Below, one piece after another: positions 1 to 9,538 of a stretch of 11,276 nucleotides of DNA. The notes beneath the pieces were generated by a model. The model worked only from the letters and a program-made list of their open reading frames with translations, was not told the origin of the DNA and made no database searches. Each line of letters opens with the position of its first letter. Position 1 is the stretch's first letter. The stretch comes from CAITQP01 sp964533145 (GTDB lineage: Bacteria > Patescibacteriota > Minisyncoccia > Phycocordibacterales > UBA9973). The stretch lies in the NCBI GenBank assembly GCA_964533145.1, contig CAZHLG010000021.1, positions 1 to 11,276 on the forward strand. The letters run 5' to 3'. Both the position numbers and the translations under genes were made by a program.

Positions 1-998
<998 letters not shown>

Positions 999-1025
999 AT
1001 AGATGTGTGCGATGCGTCGGCGCGC

Positions 1026-4229
<3,204 letters not shown>

Positions 4230-4393
4230 ACGTGTCTCTATTGCCGGGTGCAACGCAAAACGGGACGGGAGAAGCCTCCTCCTCTGTCGGGGCTTTTCTC
4301 GTCCGGCTATTCTGTTGTTCCCGATTCGGCGTGGAGCGCCGATTTAGCTGCTAAAGGCTCCGGATCGCAACTAAAACTCAATCTGTCCGTAGT
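4230..4393 (-). promoter_or_regulatory. Structured 5' leader of rpoB
   Basis: This stretch of about 164 nt lies between the predicted transcription start (about 4393) and the rpoB ATG. It holds three consecutive inverted repeats: TTTAGC/GCTAAA at 4343-4355; TCGGCG/CGCCGA at 4326-4342 with a 5-nt loop; and a 14-nt-arm repeat at 4263-4304 with 12 of 14 positions paired. The loop of the last carries an AGGAGGAGG run (4275-4283), which is not placed to serve any visible start codon. An alternative GGAGC/GCTCC pairing would enclose the first repeat and compete with the second. A regulatory role (attenuation, protein binding or mRNA stability) is inference; no known riboswitch class was recognised. 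Confidence 0.45.
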
Positions 4394-4399
4394 GGGCAT

Positions 4400-4427
4400 A
4401 TTGTACTCTTTTTTCGTCGCCAGTCAA
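4400..4427 (-). promoter_or_regulatory. Sigma70-type promoter of rpoBC
   Basis: On the minus strand a -35 TTGACT (4422-4427) and a -10 TACAAT (4400-4405) are separated by 16 nt. Each matches consensus at five of six positions. The spacer contains a run of six A. The predicted start is near 4393, giving a leader of about 165 nt to the rpoB ATG. This is the best-matching promoter in the window, as expected for a core transcription gene. Confidence 0.8.
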
Positions 4428-4431
4428 GAGC

Positions 4432-4452
4432 GGTTTTCCACTGCCGAAAACC
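4432..4452 (-). terminator. Hairpin directly after the coiled-coil gene
   Basis: A perfect 7-bp inverted repeat (GGTTTTC / GAAAACC, 7-nt loop) starts at the base after the stop codon of the coiled-coil gene. It ends 4 nt before the rpoB -35 box. No T tract follows it on the minus strand, so it is at best a weak intrinsic terminator. It could instead protect the 3' end or mark a regulator site over the rpoB promoter. Confidence 0.35.
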
Positions 4453-4749
4453 TTACGATTCAAGCTTTTCCAGGCGACCTTCGTGGTCGAGCAGTATACG
4501 GGAATGAGACTTCAAAGTGCTTGAAAGATCGTCCATGACCTCGCCCTGACGGAGCACTTCCTTGGTCAGGATGTCCATCCGCCGACCGAGGCGCAGTTCC
4601 ACGTTGACGATTTTTGCGTTCAAACGACCATCCAACTCGTCAATGCGAGCGCTTAATTTGCTATCGAGCGCATCGATCCGGCCGTTCGTGTCAGCGAAGC
4701 CGTTTGCCACCATCTCCGCGAGCTTGTCGAGCGTCATAGTTCCTTCCAT
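4453..4749 (-). CDS. Small coiled-coil protein with 11-residue repeats
   Basis: A 98-residue soluble protein of unknown function. It opens with a short segment (MTLDKLAEMVANGFADTNG), then becomes a long amphipathic helix. From residue 23 there are four clear hendecads in a row, beginning GRIDALDSKLS, ARIDELDGRLN, AKIVNVELRLG and RRMDILTKEVL. Hydrophobic residues sit at repeat positions 3, 6 and 10. The periodicity weakens towards the C-terminus (RLEKLES). No membrane segment, cysteine or catalytic motif is seen. Short proteins of this build are, as I recall, common in Parcubacteria and carry no assigned function; an oligomeric coiled coil is likely. The ATG at 4749 has a -10 box 9 nt upstream and would be leaderless. 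The ATG at 4737 is the alternative, with GGAAGGA just upstream. It lies 79 nt downstream of trmD with its own promoter. Confidence 0.75.
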   Translation of the reverse strand: MEGTMTLDKLAEMVANGFADTNGRIDALDSKLSARIDELDGRLNAKIVNVELRLGRRMDILTKEVLRQGEVMDDLSSTLKSHSRILLDHEGRLEKLES

Positions 4750-4758
4750 TGCCAGATG

Positions 4759-4786
4759 AGTATACCATCCATCTCACGCCCCGCAA
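4759..4786 (-). promoter_or_regulatory. Candidate extended -10 promoter of the coiled-coil gene
   Basis: On the minus strand TGG-TATACT (hexamer at 4759-4764) is an extended -10 matching consensus at five of six positions. A weak -35, TTGCGG (4781-4786), lies 16 nt upstream. Transcription would begin near 4752, essentially at the ATG at 4749. Confidence 0.55.
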
Positions 4787-4828
4787 TCCGGAATCTTTAT
4801 GCGTTCTTTATTTTTCAAAAATCAGCCT

Positions 4829-5515
4829 TTATTTGCCGTTTCCCCTTTTCCACAGCTCAATCTTCTTATGGTCTCCGGAGAGCAGCACTGCCGGCACGCG
4901 GTGCTTCTTCCCTTTCCATTCGAGCACTTCAGGCCGCGTGTAGAATTCGCCGGAGGAGACGCGCTCCTCCTCGAGCGACTCGAATGTGCCGAGCACGCCC
5001 GGAATCTGGCGGGCCATCGAGTCGAGCACGACCATGGCCGGCAGCTCGCCGCCGGTGAGCACGTAGTCCCCGATGGAAACGTCTTCGGCTTTCAGGATCT
5101 TGGCGACGCGCGCGTCGATGCCCTCATAGCGGCCGCATAGGAAGACGATGTCCGTGTATTTTTTTGCGGCAACCTTCGCGTATTCGGTAGTGAATTTCTT
5201 GCCGCCCGGAGCGAAATGGATGACCTTCACCTTAGCACCTGGGCGCTTTGCTATTTTTTTCTGCACGGCTTCGACAGCCTTGAGGACGGGCTCGGCGCGG
5301 ATGATCATCCCCGGGCCGCCGCCGAACGGGCGGTCGTCCACGATGCGCGAGACATTGCCGTCCGGCCAGACGCGCTTGTATTTGCCCGTCACGTACATGC
5401 GCGGGTTCGCGAAGCTCACCTGTATCCTCTTTTCCTTGATCGCCCGCCCAATGATGGATTCCTTGAGATACGAATCGAAAGCCTCCGGGAAGAGCGTGAT
5501 GATATGAAAACGCAT
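4829..5515 (-). CDS. trmD: tRNA (guanine37-N1)-methyltransferase TrmD
   Basis: SPOUT-family enzyme that transfers a methyl group from S-adenosylmethionine to N1 of G37, next to the anticodon, in tRNAs reading CNN codons, preventing +1 frameshifting. It works as a dimer with a trefoil knot. The protein has 228 residues (E. coli: 255). Visible motifs: MRFHIITLFPEAF; ESIIGRA at 19-25; VDDRPFGGGPGM at 59-70; the knot cofactor region FLCGRYEGIDAR at 125-136 and SIGDYVLTGGELPAMV at 147-162; DSMARQIPGVLG; then YTRPEVLEW and VPAVLLSGDHKKIELW. Compared by eye with typical TrmDs, the EEDSF segment holding the proposed general base Asp reads EEERV here, and the following linker is about four residues shorter. 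It is not next to rpsP, rimM or rplS. The ATG at 5515 follows the exporter ATPase stop by 43 nt, without a Shine-Dalgarno sequence. Confidence 0.95.
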   Translation of the reverse strand: MRFHIITLFPEAFDSYLKESIIGRAIKEKRIQVSFANPRMYVTGKYKRVWPDGNVSRIVDDRPFGGGPGMIIRAEPVLKAVEAVQKKIAKRPGAKVKVIHFAPGGKKFTTEYAKVAAKKYTDIVFLCGRYEGIDARVAKILKAEDVSIGDYVLTGGELPAMVVLDSMARQIPGVLGTFESLEEERVSSGEFYTRPEVLEWKGKKHRVPAVLLSGDHKKIELWKRGNGK

Positions 5516-5524
5516 ATATGCTGT

Positions 5525-5553
5525 AGCCTAGCGGGAACGGATAAAAAAGTAAA
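5525..5553 (-). promoter_or_regulatory. Possible promoter of trmD
   Basis: On the minus strand TTTACT (5548-5553) and TAGGCT (5525-5530) are separated by 17 nt. The -10 keeps the essential TA...T pattern but is otherwise weak. Its end lies 9 nt before the trmD ATG, the spacing expected for a leaderless transcript. trmD could equally be read from the exporter operon. Confidence 0.35.
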
Positions 5554-5558
5554 CTGTC

Positions 5559-6239
5559 TTATTTCCGATTCATCACATCGCTCACGATCTTGCCGTCCGC
5601 CATGGTGATCGTCCGATGCGCCATCTTCGCGTATTCGGGTTCGTGCGTGACCATCACGATGGTCTGGCCTTCTTTGTTGAGGTCGATGAACGTCTGTATG
5701 ACCTGCTCGCTCGTCTCCGAGTCGAGGTTGGCCGTAGGCTCATCGGCAAAGATGATCTTCGGATCGTGGCCGATGGCCCGCGCGATGGCCACGCGCTGCT
5801 GCTGGCCGCCGGAGAGCTGGCTCGGCAGATTGTGCATGCGGTCGCCGAGGCCGACGCGGGTGAGCGCTTTGGTCGCTTTGATCTCGGCCTCTTTTTCCGA
5901 GTATCCCTGCATGATGAGCGGAACGATCACGTTCTCAAGCGCGGTGAGCGAAGGCAGAATGGCGTAATCCTGGAAAATGTAGCCGAGATCGTTGAGGCGC
6001 GTCATGGTGCGCTCATTCTCAGACTCAGGGACCATGTCGCGGCCGTCGATCAGGACGCCGCCGCTCGTCGGAAGGTCGAGCAGGCCGAGCTGATAGAGCA
6101 GCGTCGATTTTCCCGAACCGGACTTGCCCGTGATGGTGAGGAACTGCCCTTCCGGCACGGCGAAGCTGAGCTCGTCGAGCGCGACGATCTTCTGATCGCC
6201 GGAGGTGAATATTTTGGTGAGTTTTTCCGCTTGGATCAT
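5559..6239 (-). CDS. ABC transporter ATP-binding protein, MacB/LolD type
   Basis: Cytoplasmic ATPase that powers the permease encoded directly upstream. It has 226 residues, the normal length for a free-standing ATPase of this subfamily. All nucleotide-binding motifs are intact: Walker A GKSGSGKST at 38-46, Q-loop Gln90 in IFQDYAILPSLTALENV, ABC signature LSGGQQQRVAIARAI from 142, Walker B IIFADEP at 162-168 followed by TANLD, and the switch His199 in VMVTHE. The LSGGQQQRVAIARA sequence and the short C-terminus point to the MacB/LolD/FtsE group of exporters or mechanotransmitters, not to importers. The ATG at 6239 is 11 nt after the permease stop. The nearest purine run (GGAAGA) overlaps that stop codon about 15 nt away, so translation is probably coupled. 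The substrate cannot be deduced. Confidence 0.95.
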   Translation of the reverse strand: MIQAEKLTKIFTSGDQKIVALDELSFAVPEGQFLTITGKSGSGKSTLLYQLGLLDLPTSGGVLIDGRDMVPESENERTMTRLNDLGYIFQDYAILPSLTALENVIVPLIMQGYSEKEAEIKATKALTRVGLGDRMHNLPSQLSGGQQQRVAIARAIGHDPKIIFADEPTANLDSETSEQVIQTFIDLNKEGQTIVMVTHEPEYAKMAHRTITMADGKIVSDVMNRK

Positions 6240-6250
6240 AATGAGTGTGG

Positions 6251-7528
6251 TTATCTTCCCAAGATCGCGCTGAGTGTGTTCTGCCGGATGACGATCCGGG
6301 CCGGGATATAGCCGGCGATGACCGTCGTAACGAGCAGAATGAGGCCGCGGGTGATCGTCCCGGCGAGCGTCGCCACAAGGATGCCGTCCGAGAACGGGAA
6401 ATCGATCGGATGCGCGGCGAGAGACGGCTTGATGAGCGCGAAGACCAGCACCATGCCGATCACGATGCCGACAAGCGCATAGATGAATGCCTGGAACATA
6501 TACGAGTACAGGATCGCCTTGCGGTTGATGCCGATGCCTTTGAGGATGCCGATGAACCGGCGGCGCGTGATGGCGTTGACGAAGATCACGATGAAAATCG
6601 TGATCGAAGCGACAACGAGGCCGATACCCGAGATGGCATTGCCGAGGATGCCGAACGTGTTTTTGATGTCCTGAAGGAACTTCGGGAATGCTTCCTCCGC
6701 CGTCTGCACGCGTGCATACTCCCCGACCCCGCTCGCAAGCAGAAACGCCTTTGCCGCCGCGGGGTCGGTGCCGGGTTTGAGCTGGATTGCTATCGTCGAT
6801 GCGTTCAGGTCGGTGCGTCCGGTCATTTTGCGGACTTCGCTCGCCAGCGCGACGACGGACGTGTCGAATTCGTCCACCTTGGATGAAAGAATGCCCTTCA
6901 CGTAATATTCTTTCTCGCTGCTGCCGACAGTGAGCCGGATGCGGGAGCCTACAGATACGTTCTTGAGCGTCTGGAATCCCGGAGCCTCGATGGGCGTGAA
7001 TTCATACAGAAGATTCTTGCCGATCAGGACGCTGTCCTGGTCTTCGGGCGTCAGGTACGATCCGCGGATGACGAATTTCGAGACGCCGGAGAAACGCTGT
7101 TCCTGCAGCGGGTCGATGCCGAGAAATATCGCGCCGGCGCCGTCTTCTTTTTCGCCCGGCTTGAGCGTCTTGCGGTAATCGCTTTCGACGCGCGCCGAGC
7201 CGCTGTAGCGCACGGTGTGATATTTGTATCCCGGAACCGTCTCGACGATGCGCGAGATCTTCTGCGTCTCGCCGATGTACGACCGGTTGAGGAACGACGA
7301 TATGACGATGTCTCCGATCGCATACTTCTTCTGCGCATCCTCAGAGCCCTGGATCAGGCCGATCAGGATGCCGGAGACGACGACAAGGTTGAGGAACGTG
7401 AAGGCCATGACGGCCACGATGAGCGCCGTCGTCCACTTGTTGGCCCGCTTGATGTCGCGGCGGGCAAGATACCAGCCGACTTTCAAATTCTGCGAGAGTG
7501 AGTTTTCGATGCGTTCGCGTCCGGCCAT
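6251..7528 (-). CDS. ABC transporter permease, MacB/FtsX family
   Basis: Membrane subunit of a MacAB-like exporter, 425 residues. Four membrane segments are visible: residues 33-58, 299-320, 345-367 and about 383-408. A long extracytoplasmic domain lies between the first two (MacB-type periplasmic core, about 60-295). The cytoplasmic loop after segment 2 carries the family hallmark RRRFIGILKGIGINRKAI, the coupling region that contacts the ATPase. The C-terminus ends YIPARIVIRQNTLSAILGR, again typical, since PAxxA/R...P..AL.. endings recur in this family. This architecture is known to transmit ATP-driven motion to outside partners and is not a classical substrate channel. The gene starts 1 nt after the adaptor stop codon, so translation is probably coupled. 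No Shine-Dalgarno sequence is visible. The substrate is unknown. Confidence 0.92.
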   Translation of the reverse strand: MAGRERIENSLSQNLKVGWYLARRDIKRANKWTTALIVAVMAFTFLNLVVVSGILIGLIQGSEDAQKKYAIGDIVISSFLNRSYIGETQKISRIVETVPGYKYHTVRYSGSARVESDYRKTLKPGEKEDGAGAIFLGIDPLQEQRFSGVSKFVIRGSYLTPEDQDSVLIGKNLLYEFTPIEAPGFQTLKNVSVGSRIRLTVGSSEKEYYVKGILSSKVDEFDTSVVALASEVRKMTGRTDLNASTIAIQLKPGTDPAAAKAFLLASGVGEYARVQTAEEAFPKFLQDIKNTFGILGNAISGIGLVVASITIFIVIFVNAITRRRFIGILKGIGINRKAILYSYMFQAFIYALVGIVIGMVLVFALIKPSLAAHPIDFPFSDGILVATLAGTITRGLILLVTTVIAGYIPARIVIRQNTLSAILGR

Positions 7529-7529
7529 G

Positions 7530-9035
7530 CTATTTTTTCGCGACGATTGCGACCGAATCCGACGCGCTAAGACCGGAGAGGATTTCGACGAGCTCGCCGT
7601 CGCCAGTCGCGCCGATGGTCACCGGGCGCGACACATACTCGCCTTTCTCATCGTCCGTGATCACGTTCACATACGCACCGTCCGCCTTCTGCTCGATGGC
7701 GGCCTTCGGGACCGAAAGCACGCCGGCGCGCTCCCATGCCGTAATGGTCATGTTGGCGTTCATGCCGGGACGGATCTTGTGCTCTCCTGAGGGATCAGTG
7801 ATCGAGACTTTGATCTTGTAGTTCGCGACGCCGTCGTCGCTCGTAGCGGACGGATCGACATGAATGACCTCGCCGGCGAACGGGACATCGGGGCCAAAAG
7901 CGTCGAGCGTCATGGAGACTTTCTGCCCGACCGCCACTTTGGCGATATTGGTCTCGTTGATATTGGCCTCGACATACAGATCGGTCACGTTCTGCACGAC
8001 AATGATTTCTTTCTGTGCGTCGGCGCGTTCGCCGATCTTGATGTCGATGCGCGTAATCGTGCCAGAAGCCGGCGCCACGATGAGCGTCTTGTCATACGTC
8101 GCCTGAGCGGCATCGACCTGCGCCTCTGCTACGGCCAGATCGGCCGGGCGGGCAGCGGCCTTCTTGAGCGCCAGGTTGGCATCAGCCTCGGCAAGCGCAG
8201 CCTCAGCCGCACTGACCGCGCTGTCGCGAGTCTGCTGCGCGTTCTGATACGCATTGTATGCGGCGAGATAGTTCGCGGACGCCGCGTTCGGCAGCGCCAC
8301 GTTCCACACAGTGCTGCCGTCGCCAATAAAGCTTGCCGGAAACTGAATGTACAGACCCTTCGTGCCGAGCGGCATCGGAACAGTCGTACTGATCGTCCCG
8401 GTACCGTTCTCAAGTCCTGAATATTTGAAATAGCCGCCGTTGCCGATCGAGTGCGGGGTGATTTCATACGAACCTTCGATGGCGCCGATGTACGTACCGG
8501 TCACCGTGGGCGCAGTGCCAGTCGCGCCGGAAAGAAGCGATGGCGCAAGGTCCGCGTTCAGAAGCGCGCGATGCGCGTTCGCGACAAGAGTCTCCTGAAC
8601 GGCCTTCGTGCTGCGAAGCGACGACTGCGCGCTCTTTTGCGCCGCCTCTGCGACCGCGATCTCTTCGTTCGAAGATCCGGCAAGCACTTTCTGATAGTTC
8701 GCCTGGGCGCTCTTGAGCGAGGCGTACTCGTTGCGGTTGTCGAGCGAGGCAAGCACCTGACCCTTGTAGACAGTGTCGCCGACCGACACCGGCAGGCGCA
8801 TCACGACGCCGCCCGCAGAGAACGACAGCGAAAGATCCGTCTCGGAGGTCACTTGGCCGGTGCCAAGGACGGTCTGCGTGAGATCGCCCGAGCGCACGGG
8901 CACCGCGGTGATGACCGACGCGCTTTTATGTGCGATCGCGATAATGATCAGTATTGCGACCACGCCGCCGCCCATCCAAAAACGCTTCGGATGCGCGCGA
9001 TATGCGGAAACAAAGAATGAGGATATTTTTTTCAT
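7530..9035 (-). CDS. HlyD/MacA-like membrane-fusion adaptor with inserted domain
   Basis: Extracytoplasmic adaptor of the exporter, 501 residues. A short cytoplasmic tail (MKKISSFFVSAYRAHPKRF) precedes one membrane anchor at about 20-37. Next are the first half of a lipoyl-like domain (about 65-100, GDTVYKGQVLASLD) and a helix (about 100-165). An inserted Gly/Thr/Ser- and aromatic-rich, probably beta segment spans about 166-250. A second alanine-rich helix (about 250-315) follows, then the second lipoyl half (IVAPASGTITRIDIKIGE at 318-335), a beta-barrel with PSGEHKIRPGMNANMTI, and a membrane-proximal domain. The helices pair as a hairpin, so the insert sits near the tip, where Gram-negative adaptors meet TolC. 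I chose the ATG at 9035 because the charged tail and anchor follow and a -10 box lies 10 nt upstream; the frame stays open upstream but only antisense to the neighbouring gene. Known parallels are MacA and other RND/ABC adaptors. Confidence 0.9.
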   Translation of the reverse strand: MKKISSFFVSAYRAHPKRFWMGGGVVAILIIIAIAHKSASVITAVPVRSGDLTQTVLGTGQVTSETDLSLSFSAGGVVMRLPVSVGDTVYKGQVLASLDNRNEYASLKSAQANYQKVLAGSSNEEIAVAEAAQKSAQSSLRSTKAVQETLVANAHRALLNADLAPSLLSGATGTAPTVTGTYIGAIEGSYEITPHSIGNGGYFKYSGLENGTGTISTTVPMPLGTKGLYIQFPASFIGDGSTVWNVALPNAASANYLAAYNAYQNAQQTRDSAVSAAEAALAEADANLALKKAAARPADLAVAEAQVDAAQATYDKTLIVAPASGTITRIDIKIGERADAQKEIIVVQNVTDLYVEANINETNIAKVAVGQKVSMTLDAFGPDVPFAGEVIHVDPSATSDDGVANYKIKVSITDPSGEHKIRPGMNANMTITAWERAGVLSVPKAAIEQKADGAYVNVITDDEKGEYVSRPVTIGATGDGELVEILSGLSASDSVAIVAKK

Positions 9036-9045
9036 AGCTTGTGCG

Positions 9046-9074
9046 ATTGTACCATCCAGCCGCGGCTTTTTCGA
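9046..9074 (-). promoter_or_regulatory. Extended -10 promoter of the exporter operon
   Basis: On the minus strand TGG-TACAAT (hexamer at 9046-9051) is an extended -10 with five of six consensus matches. TCGAAA (9069-9074), 17 nt upstream, is a four-of-six -35. The spacer contains a perfect 10-bp palindrome AGCCGCGGCT (9058-9067). Predicted initiation near 9038 leaves only a few bases before the ATG at 9035. Confidence 0.6.
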
Positions 9075-9102
9075 GTGCCCCGCCGCATCTCCATGAGAGA
9101 GA

Positions 9103-9134
9103 TTGACATAATTATCATAATAATGTACTTTAAT
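9103..9134 (+). promoter_or_regulatory. Promoter of the 124-residue hypothetical gene
   Basis: A perfect -35 TTGACA lies at 9103-9108. With 17-nt spacing the -10 is TACTTT (9126-9131), which is weak. TTTAAT (9129-9134) matches better but needs a 20-nt spacer. The predicted start at about 9138-9141 gives a leader of only 8-11 nt. The region is strongly AT-rich compared with the rest of the window and overlaps the 21-bp dyad. Confidence 0.55.
9106..9126. promoter_or_regulatory. 21-bp dyad, candidate operator
   Basis: The sequence is an almost perfect inverted repeat centred on C9116: left half ACATAATTAT, right half ATAATAATGT, with nine of ten positions paired (9110/9122 is the mismatch). It begins inside the -35 box and fills the spacer of the plus-strand promoter, so a bound dimer would block that promoter. 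It also lies about 30 bp upstream of the exporter -35. The size and symmetry suit a dimeric repressor. The AT-rich form vaguely recalls Fur/PerR-type boxes but does not match their consensus order, so no regulator is named. Confidence 0.5.
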
Positions 9135-9148
9135 AGAAAATATACGCA

Positions 9149-9523
9149 ATGGGCACACAGCACAAAAATCTCCACCTCGCCGCACGAGAGGCGCGCAAAA
9201 GTGTCGAGACACTGTTCGCCGGCAAGCACCCGGGCATTGAATACAAATTGAAAAAAGAGCAGCGGAGCAAGCGTCACGTACTGCTCGAGGTCACGGATGA
9301 TTACTTCGTGGTCTCGGAATCGTGGACGAACTACCAGCTGCACATCGTGCATTTCGACGAATGCGATCCGTCAAGCATCAAAAAGCATAGCTTCATCCTT
9401 GCGGGTGCAGACGGAGCAAAAAAGCTCCTCGCCGAATACGCAACATTTCCACGGGTCCAGAAACTCAAGGAAAAAGCGCTGCTTGAAGCCATGGAACGGA
9501 AAAACCAAAAACTGCCTTGTTAA
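9149..9523 (+). CDS. Hypothetical 124-residue protein, divergent from the exporter
   Basis: I do not recognise this protein. It is small, highly charged and soluble, with no signal peptide or membrane segment. By eye the structure is: an N-terminal helix (about 4-25, LHLAAREARKSVETLF); a basic stretch (KLKKEQRSKRH, 33-43); three beta strands (HVLLEVTDDYFVVSES, YQLHIVHFDE and HSFILAG); then two C-terminal helices (GAKKLLAEYA and VQKLKEKALLEAMERK). It has two cysteines (73 and the last residue, 124) in no metal-binding pattern. It is the only plus-strand gene here, with its own AT-rich promoter overlapped by a dyad and a terminator that begins before its stop codon. That layout supports a real, separately controlled gene. 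A regulator or partner of the adjacent exporter is possible but untested. The ATG at 9149 has no Shine-Dalgarno sequence. Confidence 0.75.
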   Translation: MGTQHKNLHLAAREARKSVETLFAGKHPGIEYKLKKEQRSKRHVLLEVTDDYFVVSESWTNYQLHIVHFDECDPSSIKKHSFILAGADGAKKLLAEYATFPRVQKLKEKALLEAMERKNQKLPC

Positions 9524-9535
9524 GGCAGTTTTTTT
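9507..9535. terminator. Bidirectional intrinsic terminator between convergent genes
   Basis: A perfect 12-bp stem (AAAAACTGCCTT, 9507-9518, with AAGGCAGTTTTT, 9522-9533) encloses a 3-nt loop. On the plus strand it ends in seven T (9529-9535). On the minus strand five T and then GGTTTT follow, so it can also stop typA transcripts. The TAA stop of the plus gene (9521-9523) lies in the loop and first stem bases, and typA ends 4 bp beyond. Confidence 0.9.
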
Positions 9536-9538
9536 GCA

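Noticed and set aside
4230..4253. TTG start for rpoB eight codons upstream of the ATG.
   Set aside because: A rarer start codon without a ribosome-binding site at a suitable distance; the AGGAGG run is about 21 nt away. The ATG at 4229 fits the usual RpoB N-terminus.
4307..4399. Possible 30-codon leader peptide starting at an ATG just after the rpoB -10 box.
   Set aside because: The ATG follows the -10 hexamer directly, so it lies upstream of the predicted transcription start and would not be in the mRNA; no ribosome-binding site or peptide signature was seen.
4810..4822. AT palindrome (ATTTTT C AAAAAT) after the trmD stop considered as a terminator.
   Set aside because: There is no GC-containing stem, so it would be too weak as an intrinsic terminator. 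It may be chance in an AT-rich spacer.
9036..9212. In-frame upstream extension of the adaptor gene by 59 codons.
   Set aside because: It overlaps the start of the plus-strand gene and the divergent promoters, has no membrane or family features, and the ATG at 9035 is followed by the expected tail and anchor and preceded by an extended -10 box.
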